Below are positions 19,201-27,700 of a stretch of 64,000 bases of DNA, piece after piece; within the stretch, counting starts at the first letter, position 1; each line of letters starts with the position of its first letter. Under the pieces are notes generated by a model that saw only the letters and a program-made list of their open reading frames with translations, was not told where the DNA came from and ran no database searches. Source of the DNA: an uncultured Cohaesibacter sp. (GTDB lineage: Bacteria; Pseudomonadota; Alphaproteobacteria; Rhizobiales; Cohaesibacteraceae); NCBI RefSeq assembly GCF_963664735.1, contig NZ_OY761553.1:3717001-3781000 (forward strand). The letters run 5' to 3'. The translations under genes were made by a program, and so were the position numbers.

Positions 19201-21569
19201 CAGCAAGCGGCATTACCGTAACGGGGAATGGCACTGGCGCGGCAACAATCACCGGCACACTCGCCGATCTGAACAGTTATCTTGATACCAGTAGCAATAT
19301 TAAATACCAGCACCCAACGGGCAATCTCAACGGCGATAATGCGGATGTTCTGACCCTCGGACTTGATGATAATGGCAATACAGGCTCGGGCAGCTCTTCG
19401 GCTTCCCTGGGCACCATCAATATAGATATTATTGCGGTCAATGATACCCCAACTGACATTGCTCCCAATGGCTTTTCCATTGCTGAGACGACGGACACGA
19501 CTGGCGGTTATTCCCTCGGGACGCTGACGACAACAGATCCGGACAGTGGCGATAGCTTTACTTATACCATCACAGGAGGTGCCGATGCTGCGTCCTTTTC
19601 CATTGGTGGCGGGGCGAGCAACGAGCTGCTGCTAGATGATGGTGTCCTCGACTATAACGCCCAGTCCAGCTACGAAGTTGTTTTGCGCTCAACAGATGGC
19701 GCTGGTGCCTGGATTGAAGAAACGCTCACCATCACCGTTATTGATCAGAATCAGGCTCCAAGCGACATTTCGCCCAATGGCTTCTCTTTGGATGAAGGAA
19801 TTGACACAACGGGCGGCGTAACGCTGGGAACCCTTGCTGCGGTTGATCCGGACAGTGGTGATAGCTTTTCTTTCGCCCTGATAGGTGGGGCCGATCAGGG
19901 CAGCTTCTCACTTGGAGGCGCGAGCGGAAATGAGCTGATCTTCGATGATGGACTGCTGAACCACGAGGCTCAATCCAGCTATACCGTTGAGGTGCAGGTC
20001 ACCGATAGTGGAGGCAGTAGCTATAGTGAGTTTCTGACGGTTACGATCAATGATGTGAATGACGCACCGACTGGCTCTGTGACGATCTCAGGTGCTGCAA
20101 CGGAGGGGCAGACGCTAGCTGCTGATACCTCGACGATTGCCGATGAAGACGGGCTAGGAACCTTTGCCTATCAATGGTATCGGGATGGCGCGGCGATTGT
20201 TGGGGCGACCGGCTCCTGCTATGGGCTCGGTCAGAGTGATGTCGGCTCTGCGATTACTGTGTCTGTGAGCTATGTCGATGGCTATGGGGCTTCTGAGACT
20301 CTCATCTCTGCTGCGACCGGTCCTATTGCCAATGTGAATGATGCGGTGACTGGCTCTGTGATGATCTCAGGTACTGCAACGGAAGGGCAGACGCTGGCCG
20401 CTGACACCTCGACGATGGCCGATGAAGACGGGCTCGGAGCCTTTGCCTATCAATGGTATCGAGATGGCGCGGCGATTGTTGGGGCGACCGGCTCCTGCTA
20501 TGGGCTCGGTCAGAGCGATGTCGGCTCAGCGATTACTGTGTCTGTGAGCTATGTCGATGGCTATGGAGCTTCTGAGAGCCTCGTCTCTGCTGCGACCGGT
20601 CCTATTGCCAATGTGAATGACACACCGACTGGCTCTGTGACGATCTCAGGTACTGCAACGGAAGGGCAGACGCTAGCTGCTGACACCTCGACGATTGCCG
20701 ATGAAGACGGTCTCGGGACCTTTGCCTATCAATGGTATCGGGATGGCGCGGTGATTGTTGGGGCGACCGGCTCCAGCTATGGGCTCGGTCAGAGCGATGT
20801 CGGCTTTGCGATCAAGGTATCTGTGAGCTATGTCGATGGCTATGGAGCTTCTGAGAGCCTGACGTCTCAGTCTATCGATATTTCAGCTTCTGACGATAAC
20901 AGCTCATCGGCAAATAATCAGCTAACCCCCGAACAGCAAATCCCTGAACAAGAAACGACTGACACTGTAGCCAAGGAATATTCTGGTGAGATGCCTGTGC
21001 GTACAGAAGCGGATCAGAGTTTGGTGCAGGGGAGCGGTGCAGATATTGTCGCGGATCAGACCGAAGATCATTCTGCAAGCAAAAGAGATAAAGACAAAGC
21101 AGAGCAGCAGCTTGAAGGTGATGACTTGCTTGCAGAAGCTTTGGATCGCTCTTCACCTCCGGTTTTCAAGGAATTCAAGCGGGCCTTGTCTGCTCGCGTT
21201 CAATATGAACGGATTGGATTTGGCCATATCGAAGCCTCGCTCGTCAGTGACGCCGTTGATCAATCCTTACGTGATCTTAAGCAACATAACCGTATCTTGG
21301 GAGCAACATCGATTGATTTGACAATGTCTGTTGGTTCAGTCTTGTCGGCCGGATTTGTGACTTGGGTTATTCGAAGCGGAGCCCTGATGAGCGCCTTCTT
21401 ATCTACCATGCCTGTTTGGCGCGGCTTTGACCCGTTGGTTATTCTCGGTTCCACCGGGCCACTTGCTATGTCGCATAGCAAGGCCGATGATAAAGAGGAA
21501 GGCGAGCTATCCAAGGCTGAGCGTGTATTTGATCGGTTTGACAAGAAGCGGGGTTCAAGGCCGTCATGA
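13263..21569 (+). CDS. Giant repetitive surface protein with LEPR motif, DUF4347, LamG-like, cadherin-like and delta-60 repeats
   Basis: The 2768 residues divide as follows. An N-terminal motif LEPRIAFDGA lies at 30-39. A DUF4347 domain spans about 111-276, with His166 in ISHG and Cys210 in YGCN. Two concanavalin/LamG-like folds lie at about 295-495 and 700-900. A cadherin-like unit lies at about 500-590. Delta-60 type repeats with DGKI and DGSLDTSFG occur at about 930-1325. A DNRLRE-like region lies at about 1613-1793, and further cadherin-like units at 1795-2266. Three near-identical 93-residue units lie at 2270-2535. After an acidic Gln/Glu-rich linker comes a hydrophobic segment near 2685-2715. 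There is no classical signal peptide. The start must be the TTG at 13263, because an in-frame stop lies at 13248. It is likely a cell-surface adhesin or matrix protein. No RTX nonapeptides are seen, and the stop overlaps the next start. Confidence 0.88.
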   Translation: MGKEIKKSVSISNDLQDRKPSGSLFAFRELEPRIAFDGALLATALDELQSDDLLTSDNSEFGDGTSGLTDYDHASFDLGHSDAGDNSDVASFEAAHVLDTSTSSAANSATEIIFVIDDVVDADQLLADLDPVYEVVFLDADQDGLLQMADYLAGRSDIGALHIISHGDEGSLELGSATLTFESMSSTYADELKVIGEALSEQADILVYGCNFGSGAVGTQAALQLSILTGADVAASDDLTGHSDQGGDWDLELETGAIESDVAIGDQTQANWAHVLADPLDIIALPGVATSDIHSAYSFEVSSILGLDDSGNGQHMAMFNSPDQTVSADGSSALDLDSGDYAELPSFESGGAMTIAASVRFDTVGSYQRVFDFGQTDATGLGNIYVARSGTSSDLTFAMTLQGSYTNQIFATGVITDAEWLHFVATVDEDGLMTLYVNGVEAASFSGTALSTGTRDNYYIGKSNFTGDADFDGAIDNFIVLNEAVSAEQAAALYNQSGFAIDENSINGTVVGTVYGTDSDSGESLSYSLADDVGGRFAINSSTGEITVADSSLLDYETATSHDLTVRVTDGTSGTRDEILTVNLNNQDFEPQQVVPVGQSVTENGSLTFSSGNGNAITVSDSSAADTLLSVTLDASNGQMSLAQLTGITITAGSDDSDYLVIQGLESDLNAALDGLVFVPDEDFNGIADITVTTSLSVDLAADYTFDAGSAANDSPTLGGDGVFSGEAGTAVDAERGTVLSLDGNGDYITIDGVFDQPDQVTLAAWVNFSSIDTGGAHVISLGDSVVLAVDITGFGYGVSGLIYNGTSWDILASGQYIQSTGWHHVAYTYDDANDIHTLYLDGEIVATSAIANSISYSLAADTVIGTHGDGNVDYEYNGLIDDARIYTRALSPDEIAAVASSKDIVSNSISITVDAVNNAPEFGTGSGLNIVSLADLDDEIVDFEILSDGSIIALSAVNTASSGQDIDFGLTKYLSDGTIDTSWGTNGSVITAINTNDETVSAMTVQSDGKIMVSGSYNNGSSDHGVLIRYNADGSLDSSFGSGGILGVGSALGDNDYGRDILVQPDGKILATGDVAVGGVNSIYITRHNEDGSLDTSFGGSGIVSLDIDVYDEFVTTMLLQSDGKIIVGGYNDTYASMDFALIRLNSDGSYDSGFDGDGIWTNYDVSSDQISYATALDASDRILIAGTTNTAGNLDSFVMRVNSDGSLDTSFGSFGSVTLALGSSDEKITQIRELSDGKILLAGFAYNGADNDLLLVRLNADGSLDARFGSSGYLITDLGGSDDRINALAILDTGEIVVGGKSDSDGFLARFDSDGAFDRSFNITGLLDGTPSYVEDGSAVVLDGDVLVFDVELSGLDSFDGASIQIQRQGGADGDDSFVESGTLGSLTEGGALSVDSISVGTVTTNSSGTLLLTFNANATNVLVNHVLQQIAYYNISSAPPSSVTLSWTFFDGNSGAQGSGGSKSATGSTVVSITAVNSAPLNNVPGPQAVAQDASLTFSAVTDNEITISDGDAGASVVEVSLTAVDGTISLGSLSGLSFSSGDGTDDNAMTFQGTISDINTALEGLVFTPTPGFSGFASLGILTSDLGNSGSGGAQTDSDLIEIDVGIAQFQEGIDSYVGTIDTYADASQPATVQGVLHYISVNETGGSDTGLLLFDNLFGNGAGQVPAGATINDVSLWIYVLSTDSATQVTVHEMLSSWDETSTYNSLVDGVAADDVEASSTVLATIDAGVEGWIKIDGLVDLVQSWADGGTNHGLAFVSQGADNWMFASSEYGTLSMRPHLAIDYTVSSAPVITPSGSSATFTEGGTDAVLDPALSLSYADSTNLTGATLQITNCVTGQDALSFTNQNGISGSWDAGTGTLTLSGSASLAQYETAIQSITYSNSSDDPDVTTRSIDLIVSNGGVNSDVTTLSVNVAAVNDIAYNAGSLPSDLSVTEDLASDLDLSAVNLADLDDRGGAITLSLSTSSGGQLTLATASGITVTGNGTGAATITGTLADLNSYLDTSSNIKYQHPTGNLNGDNADVLTLGLDDNGNTGSGSSSASLGTINIDIIAVNDTPTDIAPNGFSIAETTDTTGGYSLGTLTTTDPDSGDSFTYTITGGADAASFSIGGGASNELLLDDGVLDYNAQSSYEVVLRSTDGAGAWIEETLTITVIDQNQAPSDISPNGFSLDEGIDTTGGVTLGTLAAVDPDSGDSFSFALIGGADQGSFSLGGASGNELIFDDGLLNHEAQSSYTVEVQVTDSGGSSYSEFLTVTINDVNDAPTGSVTISGAATEGQTLAADTSTIADEDGLGTFAYQWYRDGAAIVGATGSCYGLGQSDVGSAITVSVSYVDGYGASETLISAATGPIANVNDAVTGSVMISGTATEGQTLAADTSTMADEDGLGAFAYQWYRDGAAIVGATGSCYGLGQSDVGSAITVSVSYVDGYGASESLVSAATGPIANVNDTPTGSVTISGTATEGQTLAADTSTIADEDGLGTFAYQWYRDGAVIVGATGSSYGLGQSDVGFAIKVSVSYVDGYGASESLTSQSIDISASDDNSSSANNQLTPEQQIPEQETTDTVAKEYSGEMPVRTEADQSLVQGSGADIVADQTEDHSASKRDKDKAEQQLEGDDLLAEALDRSSPPVFKEFKRALSARVQYERIGFGHIEASLVSDAVDQSLRDLKQHNRILGATSIDLTMSVGSVLSAGFVTWVIRSGALMSAFLSTMPVWRGFDPLVILGSTGPLAMSHSKADDKEEGELSKAERVFDRFDKKRGSRPS
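20071..20866 (+). repeat. Three tandem 279-bp repeats inside the giant gene
   Basis: Copies begin at 20071, 20350 and 20629, each at the sequence CTGGCTCTGTGA. The period is exactly 279 bp (93 codons). The first two are nearly identical at the DNA level, and the third diverges at its end. Each encodes an Ig-like beta unit with TEGQTLAADTST and YQWYRDGA. Copies 1 and 2 carry a cysteine (GSCYGLG) that copy 3 replaces with serine. The high DNA identity points to recent duplication or gene conversion. Confidence 0.93.
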
Positions 21570-24500
21570 CTTTATCTCGCCTTATCACTCCAACCTTCCG
21601 GATCAGTTTTGGCCTTGTAGGCATAACCCTCAGTCTGTTCATGACGGCGTTTGTCATTGGTATGTATCCTGATCAGGAACGCCAGGAACTCAAGTATAGA
21701 GCTGATTTTGCCGAAGCTTTGGCGTTACAATTGAGCGCAGCAGCCTCGCAATATGACGTAAAGGTGATGCGGCAGACCATTGATATGGTTGTTAGCCGAA
21801 ATCCCGAATTGCTCTCCGTTGGGCTACGCCGGAACGATGGCAAATTGTTGCTGTGGTCGGGCGAACACGAGGCCAATTGGGTGGAGCCCGGCAATCATCG
21901 ATCTACTCCGACGCATATTCAGGTGTCTCTCTCGGACGAGAACAAGGTGTGGGGCCGGATCGAAATGTCTTTTGCTCCGATGCAAATGTCCAAACGATAT
22001 TTCGGGATACCGAGCTCAATGGGCAAGCTGCTTCTGTTCGTCTGCTGTCTGGGGCTGGCTGGCTATTATTTCGTGCTGCGCCGTGCGCTCAAGGAACTTG
22101 ATCCGGGCAACGTTATTCCCGACCGGGTGCAATCTGCGTTTAACAGTCTGGCTGAAGGAGTGCTGATCCTTGATGAGCGAGGGATAATCTTGCTCGCTAA
22201 TGATGCGTTGGCCATTTCGCTCGGTATTAGCGCCAAGGCTCTTTTCGGCAACAATGTGAGCAAGCTCAATTGGCGCCAGTGGAACAACGGCGGGCGTGTT
22301 GTCGACTATCCGTGGCAAGAGGCGCTTCACAGACGTGAAGATATCACGGGGGCTCGTCTCAGCTTTAAGGGCAAGGGTGGGAGCCCCAAGAATTTTGTGG
22401 TCAATGCGACCTGTATTCGCGGGGACGGGAATCAGGTTTCCGGTGTAATCGTGACGTTGGACGATGTTACCGAGCTTGAACGCAAGAATGTTGATCTTGA
22501 AGCCGCCGTTCAGAAATTGCAGCTGACAGAGGAAGAAATCAGCAAGCAAAACAGAGAACTGCAATATCTGGCAAGTCATGATCCTCTGACGGGCTGTCTT
22601 AACCGCAGGGCGTTTTTCGAGCAATTTGCCATCATGCTGGCAGATGCCGGGCGTAATCACTCCATGCTGGTTTGCATGATGGCTGACCTCGACCACTTCA
22701 AGCTGGTCAATGACACCTATGGGCATGCTGTTGGCGATAAGGTAATCGTGGGCATGGCGGAAGTCTTGCAACAAGCTTGCGGTATCGCCGGGCTCGTTGG
22801 GCGCTACGGTGGTGAGGAATTCTGCCTCGTGTTGCCAAATACTGATGCGGAGGGTGGCTTCCAGGTGGCTGAAGCCATTCGGGAGGCCGTGGCACAGCGC
22901 TCTCCTTTGTGGCTTGGTCACGGCAACAAGAAGGTGACTGCTTCGATCGGCCTGTCGATGCTACCCGAACGGTCCTGTTCGGCGGCCGAAATCGTTGATC
23001 GGGCAGACCAGGCGCTTTATCAGGCCAAAGAGACAGGGCGCGACAAGGTGGTCTTCTGGGATGATCATCATGCAAGTGGCAGTGAGGCTGCCTATGTTGA
23101 AAAGCCATTGGTTGAGAAAGGCGATTTGGCGCAGCTTTCCGCGCCGCCACAGCTTGCAGCTCTTGCTTCTGGCTCTGCTGTCTACGATGAGGCTGACAAG
23201 GGAGCCAGCAAGCAGCTACTGGCAACGGATCCGCTTACAGGTTTGCCATCAGATGTGATCTTCCTTGATCGATTGACCCAGTCAATTTCCCGGGCGGAAT
23301 GGAGCGACAAGACTGTCGCTTTGCTCAATGTGTCGATTGATACTCTTGAAGAAATTTCAGCAGCTTACGGGGAAGATGTTGCAACCGACTTTGTTGCTGT
23401 TATTGCCTCCCGGTTCAAATCTTCGCTCAAACGCAGCGATACGATTGCAACGTTGGACGGCGCAAAACGCATCCCGAGTATCTGTCATCTCTCCAACGAT
23501 AACTTTCTGGTGGAGCTGTCGGATCTGGAAGAAACCAGCACCATTGTCTGGATCGTCAAGCGGCTGTTCGAAAGTCTGTCAGCGCCAATTACGGTCAAGA
23601 ATGAAGTGCTGTATGCAACGTCAAATATTGGCATCAGCCTGTTTCCGGGGGATGGGCATGACACCGAGACCCTGATGCGAAATGCTGCCATGGCGCGGCA
23701 ATATGCGCAAAAGCAGGAAGGCAATAACAATTATCAGTTCTTCTGCGAGGAAATGAACCGGAATTCGCGCCAACAGATCGGTCTGGAGGCAAGCATTCGC
23801 CAGGCTTTGGAAGAAGATCTCTTCCTGCTGCATTTCCAGCCGATTGTCGATGTCCATAGTGGTCAGGTTGAAGCAATGGAGTGCCTGCTACGCAGTAAGC
23901 ACCCCAATTTTGGTGGCGTACCGATTGGTTCTCTCATCGCTGTTGCCGAGCAGCGGGGTCTTATCGTCGAGATCGGGGAATGGGTGCTTAAAAGTGCCAT
24001 TCAACATGCTGAAGCGTGGATCGCAAAAGGCATTGATGTGCCGTTGCTTTCGATCAACTTGTCGGCGGTGCAGCTCAATAGCGATCAAGCCATGGAGCGT
24101 TTGTTGGTGATCTTGAGCCGCATGCGCATACCGGCGACCAAACTTCAGTTCGAGGTGACGGAAACGGCCATTCTGAGGGATAGCGAGGCTGCAGCCGAGG
24201 CGCTGTCTGAGGTTCGCAAGCTGGGTGTATCCATTGCTCTTGATGATTTTGGCACCGGCCAGTCTTCGCTTGGTTATCTGCGCAGATTCCAGCCAGATAT
24301 TCTGAAGATCGACCGTTGCTTTATCGGTGAGATTACCACCAGCCATGCGGACGAAACGCTTGTGTCTGCGATTGTTTCCATGGCGCAAAGGCTACAGATT
24401 GATGTTGTGGCCGAGGGTGTGGAGACCGAAAAGCAGGTGAAAAAGGTTGCCGAGATTGGCTGCAACGCCATTCAGGGCTTCTATTTCTCCCGTCCGATGG

Positions 24501-24604
24501 CGCCTGAGGCCACTGAAAAATGGATGGAGATGAATCTGGGTGTCGACCTGATGGCAGATGTCTGGACAGAGGATGCTTCCTCTGATCAACAGGCAATCGC
24601 TTGA
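21566..24604 (+). CDS. Membrane-bound PAS-GGDEF-(degenerate GGDEF)-EAL c-di-GMP protein
   Basis: The 1012-residue protein has a membrane span at about 13-32, a periplasmic sensor of about 115 residues, and a second span at about 153-171. A PAS-like domain follows (185-300), then a coiled coil (300-330). The first GGDEF domain has the active signature GGEEF near residue 416. A second GGDEF-like domain (about 545-715) has SNDNF in place of the signature and so is degenerate. The EAL domain (about 740-990) keeps nearly all catalytic positions: ECLLR for EALLR, INLSAVQL, FEVTET, DDFGTG, LKIDR, EGVET and QGFYF. It may therefore both make and degrade c-di-GMP, with the balance set by the sensor. 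The start overlaps the giant-protein stop as ATGA, arguing that it controls deployment of that protein. A terminator follows at 24661. Confidence 0.93.
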   Translation: MTLSRLITPTFRISFGLVGITLSLFMTAFVIGMYPDQERQELKYRADFAEALALQLSAAASQYDVKVMRQTIDMVVSRNPELLSVGLRRNDGKLLLWSGEHEANWVEPGNHRSTPTHIQVSLSDENKVWGRIEMSFAPMQMSKRYFGIPSSMGKLLLFVCCLGLAGYYFVLRRALKELDPGNVIPDRVQSAFNSLAEGVLILDERGIILLANDALAISLGISAKALFGNNVSKLNWRQWNNGGRVVDYPWQEALHRREDITGARLSFKGKGGSPKNFVVNATCIRGDGNQVSGVIVTLDDVTELERKNVDLEAAVQKLQLTEEEISKQNRELQYLASHDPLTGCLNRRAFFEQFAIMLADAGRNHSMLVCMMADLDHFKLVNDTYGHAVGDKVIVGMAEVLQQACGIAGLVGRYGGEEFCLVLPNTDAEGGFQVAEAIREAVAQRSPLWLGHGNKKVTASIGLSMLPERSCSAAEIVDRADQALYQAKETGRDKVVFWDDHHASGSEAAYVEKPLVEKGDLAQLSAPPQLAALASGSAVYDEADKGASKQLLATDPLTGLPSDVIFLDRLTQSISRAEWSDKTVALLNVSIDTLEEISAAYGEDVATDFVAVIASRFKSSLKRSDTIATLDGAKRIPSICHLSNDNFLVELSDLEETSTIVWIVKRLFESLSAPITVKNEVLYATSNIGISLFPGDGHDTETLMRNAAMARQYAQKQEGNNNYQFFCEEMNRNSRQQIGLEASIRQALEEDLFLLHFQPIVDVHSGQVEAMECLLRSKHPNFGGVPIGSLIAVAEQRGLIVEIGEWVLKSAIQHAEAWIAKGIDVPLLSINLSAVQLNSDQAMERLLVILSRMRIPATKLQFEVTETAILRDSEAAAEALSEVRKLGVSIALDDFGTGQSSLGYLRRFQPDILKIDRCFIGEITTSHADETLVSAIVSMAQRLQIDVVAEGVETEKQVKKVAEIGCNAIQGFYFSRPMAPEATEKWMEMNLGVDLMADVWTEDASSDQQAIA

Positions 24605-24660
24605 TCTGTGGGATGTCTCTTTTGTTGTATTGATCGATTTTTGTTTGATGCTGCGATATG

Positions 24661-24693
24661 AAAAAGGCGAGGAAGTCTGCATCCTCGCCTTTT
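24661..24693. terminator. Bidirectional terminator between the c-di-GMP gene and the RND operon
   Basis: AAAAGGCGAGGA pairs perfectly with TCCTCGCCTTTT around an eight-base loop, with A and T runs on opposite sides. It therefore serves the plus-strand gene ending at 24604 and the minus-strand gene ending at 24731. Confidence 0.88.
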
Positions 24694-24730
24694 GTTTGTT
24701 TAGCTGCATGGTCAGATCTTGGTGCAGGAA

Positions 24731-27700
24731 TTACTCTGCCGGATCGACCAACGGACCGATGTGCTCAGCAACTTCCCTTTCCAGCTTGTGGCTGGCTGCG
24801 CCAGGCTCTCCGCCGATTGGTGCAATCCAGCGGTAGAGCACGGGGATGAGGAACAGAGTAAAGAAGGTGGCAAAACCAAGGCCTCCCACCACGACCCAGC
24901 CAACGGCGATGCGCGCTTCCGCTCCCGCACCTGATGTGATGATGAGCGGCAATCCGCCAAAAACTGTAGAGACCATGGTCATCATCACAGGGCGAATGCG
25001 CAAGCTGACCGCATTTCTGATTGCGCTGTCGATGTCTTCTCCTCGTTCACGGAGCTGGTTGGCAAACTCGACGATCAGAATGCCGTTTTTGGCCATCACG
25101 CCGATCAGCATGACGAGGCCAATCTGGCTGTAATAGTTGAGCGTGCCTCCGGTAATGAGAATTGCCAGCATGGCTGCTGCCAGACCAAAGGGCACGGTGA
25201 TCATGATGATGAGCGCAGAAACGAAGCTTTCGAATTGTGCTGCCAGAACGAGGAAGACGATAATACCGGCTATGCCGAAAATCAGCAATGTTCCAAAACG
25301 GCCTGAATCAAGTTCGCCGGCTTCGCCGAGCAAAGTGATGCTTGTGCCTTGCGGTAGCACGTTATGAGCAATAGCCCGCATGCGTTCAACAGCCTGTCCG
25401 AGATCGACGCCGCGTGGCAGGTTGGCGTTGATTGAGATGGCCAAGGAGCCATCCTCGCGGGCGTAGGAGGCCTGACTGAGCACCTGCTTGAAGCTGGCAA
25501 CCGAGGAAAGCGGGATGATATTGCCGCTGCTGGTTCGTGCAAACATGCGCTCCAGATCGCTGGCATCATTGACCGGCCAGCCTCCATCGGGATTGATCGT
25601 CAGATCGACTTCCTCGCCGTCGATGAAGACTGTGGTCGCCGTGAGCCCTTGGGTAACCGCAGAAATGGTGTCGGCTACTGTGTCGGGCGTGATGCCCAAT
25701 TCCAGCGCTCTGTCCCTGTCTATGTCGACGTCTATCTGAAGGGCTGTGTCTGAGGAGCTAAGCTGCGGATTGGTGAAGGTTGGGTCTTGCTCCATGGCTG
25801 CGATAAGCTTGTCAGCGCCATCCACCAGTTTGGGGTAGTCATTGCCGGTAACCGCAAAACTCAGGCCTGAACCGCCGCCGCGAATACCCAGCGAGTTGCC
25901 GCCACGGGCCATGACCCTAATGCCGGCAATATGGCTCAATTTATTATTGAGTTCGGCCAGAATTGCCTGTTGGTCACGGTCCCTGTCTTCCCAGTTTGCC
26001 AGACGGACGATGACGAATGCTCGTGTTCCTCCGCCGCGGCCAATAAGACTAAGAACAGATTTCACCTCGCCACTTTCACGGTAGGGGTCCAGTATCTTTT
26101 CGACCTGCCCGATCTCTTCACTCATATAGTCGTTTGAACCGCCGACCGGGCCAGTGGCGATCATGAAGAACATGCCCCGGTCCTCTGGTGGGGTCAGGGT
26201 GCTGGTCAGGTGCTGAACTGCGCCGAGCGCGAACACTGCAAAGGCAACGGCAATTCCGATGGTGAGCAACGGCAGACGAATGGCCTTGTCGATGACAACG
26301 AGGAAGACGCGTTTGATGGCACTATCTTGCGGACCTTCATCGCGGCTTGCTGCTGCCTGCATCTTTTTGGAGGGCTTGCCCGGATCGAGGATGGAGGCCA
26401 GCATCGGGGCCATCGTGAGGGCTACGGCAGATGACAGGGTCACGCAGAAGGCCAGCACGAAGCCGAATTCGGAGAACACACCACCAGCTTGTCCGGGCAG
26501 GAAAGAAATCGGAATGAACACTGCGGCAAGGGTTGCCGTGGTGGAAATCACCGCAAAGAAAACTTCATTGGTTCCGGCAACCGCAGCAAAACGGGCTCCT
26601 TCGCCGTTGTGCCTGCGACGCACGATATTCTCAACAACGACAATCGCATCATCGACCACCATGCCGGTGGCAAGCACCAGCGCCAACAGGCTGATGGTGT
26701 TGACCGAGAATCCAACGATCCAGATGGCGGCGATGGTGCCAATAAGGGCGACTGGAATGGCAATGGCCGGAATGATGGTGGCGCGCCAGGAACGCAGAAA
26801 CAGGAAGATGACCACAATAACGATGACGACCGCCAGCAGGATTGATTTGGTTACTTCCGTAATAGAGCCCTCGATGAAAACGCCATCATCGGTGGTGATG
26901 ATCAGCGAGACACCTTCGGGCAGCTGATTTTGCAGTTCTGCGACTGCCTTGCGAACGTCCTGTGATATGGTCAGGGTATTGCCGACAGACTGGCGTACGA
27001 TATCCAGGCCGATAGAGGGGCGGCCATTGACGCGGGCGGACTGGGTGGTGTCTTCGCCTGTCAACTGCACATTGGCAATATCGGATATGTATGTCGTTGC
27101 GTTGATGCGCAGCTTGCCGATCATCTCCGTAGTAACCTGCGGATTGATCGAGCGAAGGGTCGTCGTGCTGAGGTCGCTATCTACCGATCCAAGGGAGTAG
27201 TCGTTGCGCAAGGTGAGAAGGGCGGTGCTCACATCCTTGAGCGTTAATCCCCGTGCCAGCAAGGCAGGCATGGAAACATTGATCCGGAATTCGTTAGCCT
27301 TGGCTCCGGTTACTGTGATTTCGGCGATGCCTTCCACCAGATTGAGCCTGTCGGTGATCGGGCCTTCGGCCAATGTGGTCAGCTCGGCGAGACTTTTGTT
27401 GCCTGAGAGGGCCAGACGGATGATGGGATCTGCATCGGCGTTGCTTTTGCGCACGGTTGGGTCTTCCACATCGTCGGGCAACTGGCGCATGGTCTGTGAG
27501 ACGATTTCCCGTGCCTCGTTGGCGGCGATGTCGACATCCACGTCGCTGTTCAGATCAAGCGTAATGCGGCTGCTGCCATAGCTTGATGTAGAGGAGATGT
27601 CTTTCACTCCATCCAGAGCGCCGAATGCATCTTCCAGTACCGAGGTGATTTCCCGGTCAACCACGTCAGCCGATGCACCTTCATAGGTGGTTCGCACGGA

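Noticed and set aside
20071-20866. Regularly spaced repeats considered as a CRISPR-like array
   Set aside because: The period is 279 bp with no unique spacers, and the sequence is one continuous reading frame of protein repeats.
13263-21569. RTX toxin or classical type I secretion substrate
   Set aside because: No GGxGxDxxx calcium-binding nonapeptides and no ABC transporter gene. The repeats are LamG-, cadherin- and delta-60-like instead.
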